Of a stretch of 64,000 nucleotides of DNA, positions 53,891-61,598 are shown in pieces (within the stretch, counting starts at the first letter, position 1; each line of letters opens with the position of its first letter). The position numbers and the translations under genes are program-made. Location: contig NZ_RJLN01000025.1 in NCBI RefSeq assembly GCF_003725545.1, forward strand, positions 1 to 64,000. Direction: 5' to 3'. This DNA comes from Micromonospora solifontis (GTDB taxonomy: Bacteria > Actinomycetota > Actinomycetes > Mycobacteriales > Micromonosporaceae). The notes below the pieces were generated by a model. It made no database searches, had not been told where the DNA came from, and worked only from the letters and a program-made list of their open reading frames with translations.

Positions 53891-55045
53891 GTGACCCACG
53901 TGTCCGAGCGCAGCGGCGCAGGAACCAGCCCGACGGGCGCCGGCGGCGACCGCCAGCCCTGGACGGCCGGCACCAGCCGCGCGACGCGCAAACGCTCGGT
54001 CTCGTACGCCGACGCCGGGGTGTCGATCGAGGCGGGCGACCGCGCGGTCGAGCTGCTGAAGTCCAAGGTCAAGCAGACCCGGCGCCCGGAGGTCATGGGT
54101 GACCTGGGCGGCTTCGCCGGCCTGTTCCGGCTGGACACGACGAAGTACAAGAACCCCATCCTGGCCTCGTCGACCGACGGCGTCGGCACCAAGCTGGTGA
54201 TCGCCCAGCAGATGGACATCCACGACACGGTCGGCATCGACCTGGTCGCCATGGTCGTGGACGACCTGGTCGCCTGCGGTGCCGAGCCGCTCTTCCTGCT
54301 CGACTACATCGCCACCGGCGAGGTCGTCCCGGACAAGGTCGCCGAGATCGGCGCGGGCATCGCCGACGGCTGCCGGTACGCGGGCTGCGCCCTGCTCGGC
54401 GGCGAGACCGCGGAGCACCCGGGCGTGCTGCGCCCCGACGAGTACGACATCTCCGCGACCGGCGTCGGCGTGGTGGAGGAGAGCGAGATCCTCAGCCCGG
54501 AGCGGGTCGAGGTGGGCGACGTCGTGATCGCGATGCGCTCCTCCGGCCTGCACTCCAACGGCTACTCGCTGGTCCGGCACGTGCTGCTGGGCGTCGCCCG
54601 GATGCGGCTGGACGTGGTGATCGAGGACTTCGGCCGGCAGCGGACCCTCGGCGAGGAGCTGCTCACCCCGACCAAGATCTACGCGCAGGACTGCCTCAAG
54701 CTGATCGCCGAGGCCGAGGTGCGGGCGCTGGCCCACGTCACCGGCGGCGGCATCCCGGGCAACCTGGTCCGGATCCTGCCCGAGCACGTCGACGCGGTGG
54801 TCAACCGGTCGACCTGGAAGCCGCAGCCGATCTTCGACCTGATCCAGTCCAAGGGCCGGATCGAGGACCCGGAGATGGAGGCGACGTTCAACATGGGCGT
54901 CGGCATGTTCGCCATCGTCTCCGCCGAGGACGCCGACCGCGCGCTGGCCACCCTGACCGGCCGTGGCGTGGACGCCTGGCAGGCCGGCGAGATCATCGAG
55001 GGCTCCGGCAACGTGCAGATGATCGGTCAGCACACCCGCGGATGA
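53891..55045 (+). CDS. purM: Phosphoribosylformylglycinamidine cyclo-ligase
   Basis: Closes the imidazole ring of FGAM to AIR with ATP (step 5). It has 384 residues, including about 35 disordered ones at the N terminus (ERSGAGTSPTGAGGDRQPW) before the core begins at SVSYADAGVSIEAGD. Family features are LASSTDGVGTKLVIA, LFLLDYIATGEVV, GGETAEHPGVL and the C-terminal THVTGGG-type motif AHVTGGGIPGNLVR. GGGGAG precedes GTG. A perfect hairpin begins at its stop codon. Confidence 0.96.
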   Translation: MTHVSERSGAGTSPTGAGGDRQPWTAGTSRATRKRSVSYADAGVSIEAGDRAVELLKSKVKQTRRPEVMGDLGGFAGLFRLDTTKYKNPILASSTDGVGTKLVIAQQMDIHDTVGIDLVAMVVDDLVACGAEPLFLLDYIATGEVVPDKVAEIGAGIADGCRYAGCALLGGETAEHPGVLRPDEYDISATGVGVVEESEILSPERVEVGDVVIAMRSSGLHSNGYSLVRHVLLGVARMRLDVVIEDFGRQRTLGEELLTPTKIYAQDCLKLIAEAEVRALAHVTGGGIPGNLVRILPEHVDAVVNRSTWKPQPIFDLIQSKGRIEDPEMEATFNMGVGMFAIVSAEDADRALATLTGRGVDAWQAGEIIEGSGNVQMIGQHTRG

Positions 55046-55065
55046 TCACCCTCTGGTGATCATCC
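55040..55065 (+). terminator. Terminator hairpin on the purM stop codon
   Basis: GGATGATCACC and GGTGATCATCC form a perfect 11-bp stem around CTCT and include the TGA of purM. It closes the purF-purM unit. Confidence 0.7.
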
Positions 55066-55082
55066 GGCCACCTGATCGGGGG

Positions 55083-55112
55083 TTCACCCGAGTGGCCACC
55101 GCCGCCTAGCCT
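55083..55112 (+). promoter_or_regulatory. Putative promoter of the radical SAM/RiPP pair
   Basis: TTCACC, an 18-bp spacer and TAGCCT, about 33 bases before the maturase ATG. GGCCAC and GTGGCC flank part of this region as an inverted repeat. Confidence 0.4.
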
Positions 55113-55144
55113 GAAGGGTCTGAGGGCTGGACGGGGGAGGGTTG

Positions 55145-56272
55145 ATGGCTGCTCGTACGCATCCGGGGATGCGCGGGATCGCCGCGGTTCCCTCGTACGT
55201 GGTGATGCAGCCGACCACGCTCTGCAACCTGGACTGCGTCTACTGCTACCTGCCGATGCGGGCGGTGGACCGGCGGATGCCGGTGGCGGTCGCCGAGGCG
55301 GTGGCGGCCTCGGTGAACCCGTGGGCGGCCGCCGGGCGCTTCTCGGTGGTCTGGCACGGCGGGGAGCCCCTCGCGGCCGGCAGGGAGCATCTGGCCGCCC
55401 TGCTGGGCCCGTTCGCGCCGGAGGTGGAACACCACGTCCAGACCAACGCCACGCTGATCGACGACGCCTGGTGCGAGTTCTTCGCGGAGCACGGCGTCCG
55501 GGTCAGCGTGAGCGTGGACGGGCCGCGGGAGCGCAACACCGAGCGCGTCACCCGGGGCGGGCGGCCGGCGTACGAGCGGATCCTGGCCGGGGTGGCGACG
55601 CTGCGCCGGCACGGGCTGCCCTTCTCGGCCCTGGCGGTGGTCTCCCGGCCGGCGCCGGGCCTCGCCACCGAGCTGTACGACTACTTCCTCGACCTCGGCT
55701 GTGACGTGCTCGGCGTCAACATCGAGGAGACCGAGGGGGTCAACACCCGGACGAACGCCCGGGACGCCGCGGCGGTGACCGGGTTCTGGGCGGAGCTGGT
55801 GGGCGCCTGGCGCAGGGATCCGCGGATCCACCTGCGCGAGGTGGAGTGGTCGCTGCGCTACGCCGGGGCCGTGCTGGACGGCACCGCGGAGGACCTGCTG
55901 CCCCGCCGGCTGGATCCCATCCCGACCGTCGCCCAGGACGGCTCGGTGGTCGTGCTCTCCCCGGAGCTGGCCGGCTTCACCGACCCCCGGTACGGCGACT
56001 TCAGCAGCGGCAACGTGCTGACCACCCCGCTGGCCGAGATCCTGGCCGGTGCCGGGCGTACGCCCTGGGTGGGCGAGTTTCTCACCGGTGTCGAGGCGTG
56101 CCGGTCGTCCTGCCCCTACTTCGGGTTCTGCGGTGGTGGCCACGCGGCCAACCGCTACTTCGAGCTGGGGCGTTTCGACGGTACGGAGACCGAGCACTGC
56201 CGCAACAGCAAGATCCGCCTACTGGAGGGAGTGTTGGAGCATGCCCGAGACCACGAGTCACCGGCAGCCTGA
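55145..56272 (+). CDS. amcB: Radical SAM/SPASM cyclophane-forming peptide maturase, AmcB-like
   Basis: Enzyme of 375 residues predicted to cross-link aromatic side chains of the precursor encoded next to it. The radical SAM site is PTTLCNLDCVYCYLP (Cys27, 31, 34). WHGGEPLAAGREH, HVQTNATLIDDAWCEFF and SVDGPRERNTERVTRGG follow in the usual order for SPASM maturases. C-terminal cysteines (CRSSCPYFGFCGGG, then HCRNSKI) would bind auxiliary clusters. I recall the family as AmcB of actinobacterial multiple-cyclophane RiPPs. ATG has GGGGGAGGG close upstream. It sits between purM and the DUF3073 gene, enclosed by terminators. Confidence 0.85.
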   Translation: MAARTHPGMRGIAAVPSYVVMQPTTLCNLDCVYCYLPMRAVDRRMPVAVAEAVAASVNPWAAAGRFSVVWHGGEPLAAGREHLAALLGPFAPEVEHHVQTNATLIDDAWCEFFAEHGVRVSVSVDGPRERNTERVTRGGRPAYERILAGVATLRRHGLPFSALAVVSRPAPGLATELYDYFLDLGCDVLGVNIEETEGVNTRTNARDAAAVTGFWAELVGAWRRDPRIHLREVEWSLRYAGAVLDGTAEDLLPRRLDPIPTVAQDGSVVVLSPELAGFTDPRYGDFSSGNVLTTPLAEILAGAGRTPWVGEFLTGVEACRSSCPYFGFCGGGHAANRYFELGRFDGTETEHCRNSKIRLLEGVLEHARDHESPAA

Positions 56273-56477
56273 GCGCGTCGCGGGAGCCCACCCGGACCTG
56301 GTCGCGGACCGGGTGCGGGAAGCCGCCGTGGGGTTGACCGCACTGCTCCACGAAGCGGAGGCCGCACGGCTGCTGCGGGCGGAGGTGTCGGGCGGCGACG
56401 GGGCCAGCGCGGTCTGCGCCTGGAACCACTTCGAGAACATCCCGACGTTCTACAACTGGAACAACCGGCCCCGCTGA
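56241..56477 (+). CDS. amcA: Cyclophane RiPP precursor peptide, AmcA-like
   Basis: Precursor of 78 residues that overlaps the end of the maturase gene by 32 bases. The leader (about 1-55) is helical and Ala/Glu-rich (HPDLVADRVREAAVGLTALL). The C-terminal core is CAWNHFENIPTFYNWNNRPR and contains three aromatic-X-Asn motifs, F64-E-N, F70-Y-N and W73-N-N, with a possible fourth at W61-N-H. Three-residue cyclophane enzymes join the aromatic ring to the beta carbon of the third residue in such motifs. No protease or exporter gene is adjacent. Start ATG follows GGAG; a later GTG would shorten the leader. Confidence 0.8.
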   Translation: MPETTSHRQPERVAGAHPDLVADRVREAAVGLTALLHEAEAARLLRAEVSGGDGASAVCAWNHFENIPTFYNWNNRPR

Positions 56478-56490
56478 CCGTACGAGCCCG

Positions 56491-56546
56491 CGATCAGGGA
56501 CCTGCCGATCGTCCGGAGTGCTCCGGGGTGGCGAGGTCCCTGATCG
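56491..56546. terminator. Terminator hairpin after the RiPP precursor
   Basis: CGATCAGGGACCT and AGGTCCCTGATCG form a perfect 13-bp stem, with a second internal stem CCGGAG/CTCCGG. It can end the RiPP transcript and the convergent DUF3073 transcript. Confidence 0.7.
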
Positions 56547-56622
56547 TCGGCTTGGCGCTGCCTGGGACGGGCACATGCGTGAGCACGCGGGGAGTCACCG
56601 CGTGCTCAGATGCGACCGGAGG

Positions 56623-56838
56623 TCAGCGGGTCGGACGCGCCCAGGGATCCGGGTCGTCGTCCGCGTGGTCCTCATCATCGTCGTCGACATACTCTTTGTA
56701 GTCGTCGTCGAAGTTGTGCTCAGACTTACCAGCACCCGCCAACTCGCGCTGCAAGGCGGTGAGGTCGGTGTTCGGGGAGTGGTACTTCAACTCCCGGGCC
56801 ACCTTCGTCTGCTTGGCCTTAGCACGGCCGCGCCCCAT
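56623..56838 (-). CDS. DUF3073 family protein
   Basis: Small protein of 71 residues beginning MGRGRAKAKQTKVARELKYH, the invariant start of DUF3073. The N-terminal half is basic and the C-terminal half very acidic (DDDYKEYVDDDDEDHADDDP), giving a bipolar charge pattern. It is found across actinobacteria beside purM and vdh. Function is unknown; binding to nucleic acid by the basic half is only a guess. GAGGGGG lies before ATG. Confidence 0.9.
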   Translation of the reverse strand: MGRGRAKAKQTKVARELKYHSPNTDLTALQRELAGAGKSEHNFDDDYKEYVDDDDEDHADDDPDPWARPTR

Positions 56839-57141
56839 GGCTCGACCCCCTCGCACAGAATGCGGGGCAGCCCGAAGGCGGGCCCCGATGACGTCAGGCA
56901 TCTCTCGTGGCTCTTACGGTACATGGGGATGCCACCGTTCGGCACCTCGGGTTACCGTCAGCCGGCCCTGCGCGTCGCAGTCATCCGGCCGTCACAAAGT
57001 GTACCCGGTAAGGAGCGATGCCTGGGGTTGGCCGTGACGGCGGGCAAACCGGCACGAATCGTCCCATCTCCCAGCTTAACGCCGGGGCGGCCGGGCTCGT
57101 GACCCGGGGGCGGAGCGGGTGCCCCGCCCCCGGCGTGACGT
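56839..57141. other. 303-bp intergenic region upstream of the DUF3073 gene
   Basis: It contains the vdh terminator at its right end and presumably the DUF3073 promoter. On the minus strand, TACACT near 57000 (within CCGGGTACACTTTGTGACGG) is a possible -10 box. No coding sequence was recognised. Confidence 0.4.
57104..57133 (-). terminator. Terminator hairpin after vdh
   Basis: CCGGGGGCGG and CCGCCCCCGG form a perfect 10-bp stem with a 10-base loop immediately past the vdh stop. Confidence 0.65.
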
Positions 57142-58224
57142 TCAGCGCAGGTGGATCGTGCGCAGCCGCCCGACCTCGGCCATCCGCCGCTCGGCGAGCC
57201 GGTCCGCGGCCACCGCCGGCGGGACGCCCTCGTCGTCGGCGAGGCGGAGGATCTCCCGGGTGGTGTTGTAGATGCGGGTGGCCCGCAGCTTCGCCCGCTC
57301 GAAGTTGAAGCCCTCGATCTCGTCGGCGACCTGGATCACACCGCCGGCGTTCACCACGTAGTCCGGGGCGTAGAGGATGCCCCGGTCGGCGAGGACCTTC
57401 TCGATGCCCGGGTGGGCGAGCTGGTTGTTCGCCGCGCCGGCGACCACCTTGGCCCGCAGCACCGGCACCGTGTCGTCGTTCAGTGCGCCACCCAGCGCGC
57501 ACGGGGCGTACACGTCGATGTCGGAGGCGACCAGGGCGGCGGTGTCGTCCACCAGCTCGACCTGCGGGTGGGTGGCGCGCACCCACTCCAGGGCCTTCGG
57601 GTTGACGTCGGTCGCCACCACCTCGGCGCCGTCCTCCAGCAGGTGCGCGGTGAGGTACTTGCCGACCTTGCCCAGGCCCGCCACGCCGACCCGGCGGCCG
57701 GACAGGGTCGGGGCGCCCCAGACGTGCTCGGCGGCGGCCCGCATGCCCTGGAAGACGCCCCAGGCGGTCAAGATGGAGGAGTCCCCGGCGCCGCCGTGCT
57801 CCACGCTGCGGCCGGTGACGTACCTCGTCTCGCGGGCGATCACGTCCATGTCGGCCACGTAGGTGCCGACGTCGCAGGCGGTGTAGTAGCGGCCGGCGAG
57901 GGACTCCACGAAGCGCCCGTACGCGCGCAGCAGGGGCTCGCTCTTGATCTGCTCCGGGTCACCCCAGATGACCGCCTTGCCGCCGCCGAGGTCGAGGCCG
58001 GCCAGGGCGTTCTTGTACGCCATGCCCCGGGAGAGGTCGAGCACGTCGGCGAGGGCCTCCTCCTCGCTGGCGTACGGGTAGAACCGGGTACCGCCGAGCG
58101 CGGGGCCCAGCGCGGTCGAGTAGATCCCGATGATCGCCTTCAGCCCGGACTGCTTGTCCTGGCAGAAGACCACCTGTTCGTGACCCGTGGTTCCCGGGTC
58201 TTCGGTGCTGGCGAAAACGCCCAT
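57142..58224 (-). CDS. vdh: Valine/leucine dehydrogenase (Glu/Leu/Phe/Val dehydrogenase family)
   Basis: NAD-dependent oxidative deamination of branched-chain amino acids, which supplies acyl starters for fatty acids and polyketides. The protein has 360 residues. The catalytic lysine regions GGTRFYPY and [14 protein letters not shown] are present, as is the Rossmann motif [20 protein letters not shown] and the [14 protein letters not shown] segment. ATG was chosen because AGGAG is well spaced and homologues begin MGVF. It is divergent from the conserved gene before bldC, the order I recall from Streptomyces (vdh, hypothetical, bldC). Confidence 0.93.
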   Translation of the reverse strand: MGVFASTEDPGTTGHEQVVFCQDKQSGLKAIIGIYSTALGPALGGTRFYPYASEEEALADVLDLSRGMAYKNALAGLDLGGGKAVIWGDPEQIKSEPLLRAYGRFVESLAGRYYTACDVGTYVADMDVIARETRYVTGRSVEHGGAGDSSILTAWGVFQGMRAAAEHVWGAPTLSGRRVGVAGLGKVGKYLTAHLLEDGAEVVATDVNPKALEWVRATHPQVELVDDTAALVASDIDVYAPCALGGALNDDTVPVLRAKVVAGAANNQLAHPGIEKVLADRGILYAPDYVVNAGGVIQVADEIEGFNFERAKLRATRIYNTTREILRLADDEGVPPAVAADRLAERRMAEVGRLRTIHLR

Positions 58225-58397
58225 GGCTGACTCCTGTGTCGGTGTGCGCCCTTGTGGGGTGCGGACCAGATGGCACGCCGGCGGGATGCTGCCGGTGCTG
58301 CTGAGCCTAATATCGGCCGGAGCCGTACTGTCGCGCACGTCACGTCCCACCGTCGCGCCGACGGGGTACGGGTCCCGTCTCGTGGGAGGATCGCCCC

Positions 58398-59237
58398 GTG
58401 CCGTCGCTCTTCGCTTCTTACCTGCGCGTGTACGAGCCGCTGACCGCCTTCGATCGGGAACGTCAGTCGTTCTGGCGCCGGTACGTGAACGAGGGCCGGG
58501 CCATCGCCCCGCTGGAGGGCCCGGTCCGGCAGCGGACCGCGGTGATCGAGGCGCTCGGCGCCGGCTGGACCCGGCTGCCCGACCTGCCCGACGAGGCGTA
58601 CGTCCTGGAGACCGACGACTCGCTGCTGGTCTGCCCGTGGAACCTGCGGGTCCGGGTCGCGGAGGCGGCGCTCAGCGCCCGGGACGGCGTGCCCTCGGTG
58701 CTGGCCGACGCGTTCGTGCCGCCGATCCTGGCCGGTCAGGCCAAGGCGGTGGTGGAGGACTGGCGCAGCGGGGCGCGGGTGCTGGAGCATGGGGTGCCCC
58801 GGGTGCACGAGCAGATCGCCACCTGGGGCGTGCCGCTGCGCTGGTTCGTGCTCTTCGAGGCGCAGGAGCGGCACCTGGTCACCGACCCGGCCCGGCGTGC
58901 GCTCCGCTACCGCACCGAGATCTCCAAGGCGCGCCGTCGCTCGTCCCGGGCGCTCTCCGTGCTGCGCAAGTCGATCGGCGAGGCGCCGATCACCGAGGCG
59001 GTCGAGGAGGCGGCGCGCTGGCTGGAGGAGTTCCACCCGCGCTCGGTGGTGGAGTTGGACTACGGCGGCCTGGTGCAGCTGCTGCCGGACGAGACCCTGG
59101 CGGCGGACGACTCGACCGAGCTGGTCGCCGCGGGGCTGGCCGGGCTCTCCCGGGGCGAGGCGGAGGAGGCCTCGGCGGCGTACGACAAGCTGGTCGCCCG
59201 GTGGCGGGCGGTGCAGCTGCTGGAGCGCTGCAACTAG
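58398..59237 (+). CDS. Conserved actinobacterial protein next to bldC
   Basis: Protein of 279 residues without membrane or signal segments. Recognisable conserved stretches are [38 protein letters not shown] and [20 protein letters not shown]. It is encoded between vdh and bldC throughout actinobacteria as I recall, but has no known function. The central Arg/Lys-rich helix could bind nucleic acid, which is speculation. GTG has GGGAGGA upstream. Confidence 0.85.
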   Translation: MPSLFASYLRVYEPLTAFDRERQSFWRRYVNEGRAIAPLEGPVRQRTAVIEALGAGWTRLPDLPDEAYVLETDDSLLVCPWNLRVRVAEAALSARDGVPSVLADAFVPPILAGQAKAVVEDWRSGARVLEHGVPRVHEQIATWGVPLRWFVLFEAQERHLVTDPARRALRYRTEISKARRRSSRALSVLRKSIGEAPITEAVEEAARWLEEFHPRSVVELDYGGLVQLLPDETLAADDSTELVAAGLAGLSRGEAEEASAAYDKLVARWRAVQLLERCN

Positions 59238-59586
59238 GGTCCGGGGCGGGGCCGGCTGATCGCCCCGACATGCCGCGAACGGTGCTGTCCGGCAGCGGCG
59301 ACACTCCCGCGTGCCGCGACACGCGAACGCCCGCCCGATTTGCCAGGTTGAGACCTCTCGATGCGAGACTGTCTCGTAGTTGACGCATCACGAACCGTGA
59401 TCATGAGTCCCTATAAGGTAGTTTCTGCGGCATAAAAGTCGTAAAAATCGGGCATGGTTCATCCGTCCGTCTAGGGACCTTCAGCCGTTCGGCCCATGTC
59501 GGACATCGGGGACTAGCCGGACCATGGGAGACGCGTCGGCCGGCGGGACCCCGGCCGATGTCTATACATGTGGAGGAGTGACCCCG
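59238..59586. other. 349-bp regulatory region upstream of bldC
   Basis: No coding frame is convincing. Around 59400-59450 the sequence becomes AT-rich (CCCTATAAGGTAGTTTC, then CATAAAAGTCGTAAAAATCG), unusual for this DNA and likely part of the bldC promoter and protein-binding region. Two small palindromes are listed separately. Confidence 0.55.
59356..59401. promoter_or_regulatory. Two short palindromes in the bldC upstream region
   Basis: TCTCG-ATG-CGAGA at 59356-59368, followed by another TCTCG, and ATCACG-AAC-CGTGAT at 59387-59401. Both are perfect and precede the AT-rich stretch. They may be operators for developmental regulators or for BldC itself. Confidence 0.4.
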
Positions 59587-59796
59587 ATGGCATCGCGAAC
59601 GCACGAACCAGAGCCGCTACTCACGCCGGCCGAGGTGGCGTCGATGTTCCGTGTCGACCCGAAGACGGTTACCCGGTGGGCCAAGGCTGGCAAGCTCAGC
59701 GCCATCCGGACCCTGGGCGGCCACCGTCGATACCGCGAGTCGGAGGTCCGGGCCCTGCTGCAGGGGCAGATCCCCCAGCAGCGTCAGGGGGACTGA
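59587..59796 (+). CDS. bldC: Developmental regulator BldC
   Basis: MerR-like DNA-binding protein of 69 residues, the size of Streptomyces BldC (68), which represses entry into sporulation and binds direct repeats cooperatively. The whole protein is one winged-helix domain: PLLTPAEVASMFRVDPKTVT, RWAKAGKLSAIRTLGGHRRY and RESEVRALLQG. ATG was chosen by homology, with GGAGGAG nine bases upstream; an in-frame ATG 63 bases earlier would add an unrelated extension. The long AT-rich upstream region suggests complex control. Confidence 0.96.
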   Translation: MASRTHEPEPLLTPAEVASMFRVDPKTVTRWAKAGKLSAIRTLGGHRRYRESEVRALLQGQIPQQRQGD

Positions 59797-59883
59797 GACC
59801 CGGACGTTTCCAGCGTTCCGATCAGGGGCGGCCGGACGTACGCGAGAGCGACGACCCGCCGCCCTTCGTCGTATCCGGGGTTC

Positions 59884-60264
59884 CTACTCGTCCAGCACGA
59901 TCCGCAGCCCGACCGTGCCGCCCTCCCCCCGCCGTAGCCGGCTGCCCAGCAGGCTCAGCCGGCCGATCAGCCGGTACTTCTGCTTCAACAGGCTCCGGAT
60001 CCGCCGGGTCGTGGCCGGATCCAGGATCGACGCGTGCCCCGGCGCCGCCTCGCCGTGCGGCCGCCCGCGCACGTCGCACGGGGCCACCGTCACCCGGCCG
60101 TCCCGCCGGATCCGCTTGACCTTGCCGGAGTCCGACACCGTCCAGACCGCCAGCGCGTTGCCGTCCCGCACCGCCCAGACCGGCGTCGGCACCGCCCGAC
60201 CGTCCTTCCGGAAGGTGGTGAGCAGCACGTACTTCTCCGCCGCCAAGCGGTCCAGGTCGGTCAC
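59884..60264 (-). CDS. PPOX-class F420-dependent oxidoreductase
   Basis: Split-barrel flavin/deazaflavin protein of 126 residues. The family pattern is KYVLLTTFRKDGRAVPTPVW, then LAVWTVSDSGKVKRIRRDGR, VTVAPCDVRGRP and a C-terminal basic segment LLKQKYRLIGRLSLLG. Members use F420 (made by this group of bacteria) or bind it; substrate is unknown. The GTG start has no ribosome site but TATCCT lies seven bases before it, so the mRNA is probably leaderless. It is divergent from a methyltransferase with only 54 bases between start codons. Confidence 0.9.
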   Translation of the reverse strand: MTDLDRLAAEKYVLLTTFRKDGRAVPTPVWAVRDGNALAVWTVSDSGKVKRIRRDGRVTVAPCDVRGRPHGEAAPGHASILDPATTRRIRSLLKQKYRLIGRLSLLGSRLRRGEGGTVGLRIVLDE

Positions 60265-60271
60265 GCCGCCC

Positions 60272-60311
60272 AGGATACGGCCGCGACAGCCCCGCCGAGC
60301 CCGGATAGCGT
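60272..60311. promoter_or_regulatory. Two back-to-back -10 boxes for divergent leaderless genes
   Basis: TATCCT on the minus strand (60272-60277) and TAGCGT on the plus strand (60306-60311) each lie seven bases from a GTG. They share a 28-bp centre, so the two promoters overlap and probably interfere with each other. Confidence 0.5.
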
Positions 60312-60318
60312 GATCGCC

Positions 60319-61098
60319 GTGACGGGGGAACCCACCATCGGCGACGTGTTCGGCGAGATGATCCGCGACGCGTACGCCGTCGCCACCGGGATCGGGCCCC
60401 GGCCGCTGGTCGGCGGGCGGCTGCCCCGGCCGGTCATCGAGATCATCGAGCGGGACGACGGGCTGGTCAACGGCGTGCCCGCCGCCCACTACCTGGACCC
60501 GCCGGAGGCGTGGCAGCCGTACGACCACCGGGCCGTGGCCCGGGTCCGTGGTGCGGTGCTGGACGTCGGTGCCGGTGCCGGCCGGATCGCGCTGCACCTC
60601 CAGGAGCAGGGGGTGCCGGTCACCGGGCTGGACACCTCGCTCGGGGCGCTGCGGGTCTGCCGCCACCGGGGCGTACGCGAGCGGGTGCACGCCACCGTGG
60701 ACGAGCACGTGGCCGACGGCCGGCGGTACGACACCTTCCTGCTGCTCGGCAACAACGTGGGGCTGTTCGAGGGGCGGGAACGGGCGCCCGCGTTCCTGGC
60801 CGCCCTCGCCGCGCTGGCCCGGCCCGGCGCGCAGGTGATCGCGCACGGCACCGACCCGTACGGCACCACCGACCCGGTGCACACCGGCTACCACGAGCTC
60901 AACCGGCGGCGGGGCCGGCTCGGCGGGCAGCTCCGGCTGCGGCTTCGCTACCGGCTGCTCGGCACCGAGTGGTTCGACTATCTGGTGTGCTCGGTCGACG
61001 AGTTCGCCGAGCTGGTCCACGGCTCGCCGTGGCGCCTGGTCGACGTCGACGACAGGGACCGCCCGTACTACCTGGCGACGCTCAAGCTGGCGCGTTAG
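60319..61098 (+). CDS. Class I SAM-dependent methyltransferase
   Basis: Protein of 259 residues. The SAM-binding motif I is AVLDVGAGAGRIALHLQEQG, motif II VPVTGLDTSLGALRVC, and FLLLGNNVGLFEGRERAPAF marks the motif IV region. An N-terminal extension (GDVFGEMIRDAYAVATGIG) suggests a small-molecule methyltransferase. The substrate is unknown. GTG has a TAGCGT box seven bases upstream and no ribosome site, so it is probably leaderless. Its TAG stop lies inside palindromic element A2. Confidence 0.88.
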   Translation: MTGEPTIGDVFGEMIRDAYAVATGIGPRPLVGGRLPRPVIEIIERDDGLVNGVPAAHYLDPPEAWQPYDHRAVARVRGAVLDVGAGAGRIALHLQEQGVPVTGLDTSLGALRVCRHRGVRERVHATVDEHVADGRRYDTFLLLGNNVGLFEGRERAPAFLAALAALARPGAQVIAHGTDPYGTTDPVHTGYHELNRRRGRLGGQLRLRLRYRLLGTEWFDYLVCSVDEFAELVHGSPWRLVDVDDRDRPYYLATLKLAR

Positions 61099-61144
61099 GA
61101 GGGGCCCCTTGTTATCGCCTGGGCGATAACAAGGGGCCCCTCCT
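61097..61144. repeat. Perfect 48-bp palindrome (element A2)
   Basis: Two 23-base arms starting AGGAGGGGCCCCTTGTTATC pair perfectly around TG. The outer 14 bases equal those of element A1 while the inner part differs. It covers the last bases of the methyltransferase stop and ends two bases before the stop of the convergent EF-hand-like gene, so it likely terminates both. Confidence 0.9.
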
Positions 61145-61145
61145 T

Positions 61146-61433
61146 TCAGACCTGCACGGTCGGGGTGGTCTGCTCCGGCGGGAGGCCGCCGTCGCCGTCG
61201 ACCACCTCGTCGGGGGTGCCGTCCTCGTCGATGTCGACCATGGTGATGTCCACCTTGCCGTCACCGTCGGTGTCGAACTGGAAGAGGTCGGCCTTCCCGT
61301 CGCCGTCGGTGTCCACCACCCACACGTCGGTACGCCCGTCGTTGTTGGTGTCCGCGCGCAGCAGGTCCACCCGCTCGTCGCCGCGCGTCTCCACGGTCTC
61401 GGTGTTCTCCGCGCTCTCCGGTGCCTGACTCAT
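61146..61433 (-). CDS. EF-hand-like calcium-binding protein
   Basis: Acidic protein of 95 residues. It has four successive DXDXDG-type loops (DTNNDGRTD, DTDGDGKAD, DTDGDGKVD, DIDEDGTPD) spaced 12-13 residues apart, plus DGDGG, like thrombospondin type 3 or EF-hand-like calcium repeats. There is no signal peptide, so it should be cytosolic, where such repeats are less common. ATG has AAGGA upstream. Its 3' end abuts palindrome A2. A role in calcium buffering or sensing is inferred only from the loops. Confidence 0.82.
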   Translation of the reverse strand: MSQAPESAENTETVETRGDERVDLLRADTNNDGRTDVWVVDTDGDGKADLFQFDTDGDGKVDITMVDIDEDGTPDEVVDGDGGLPPEQTTPTVQV

Positions 61434-61598
61434 GTCGGTCCTTCCCTCGACGTTGGAGGCCGTCTGTACCCGATCCGGCGCGCCCCCACGCATGCCGCCC
61501 GGGTGGGCCCTGCATAGGGTCGCACCCATGAACGAGCGGAGCGGGCGGGCCGGCGCGGCGGAGACCCCGCGCGTCACCGCGCGCGGCGAGGGGACGTC

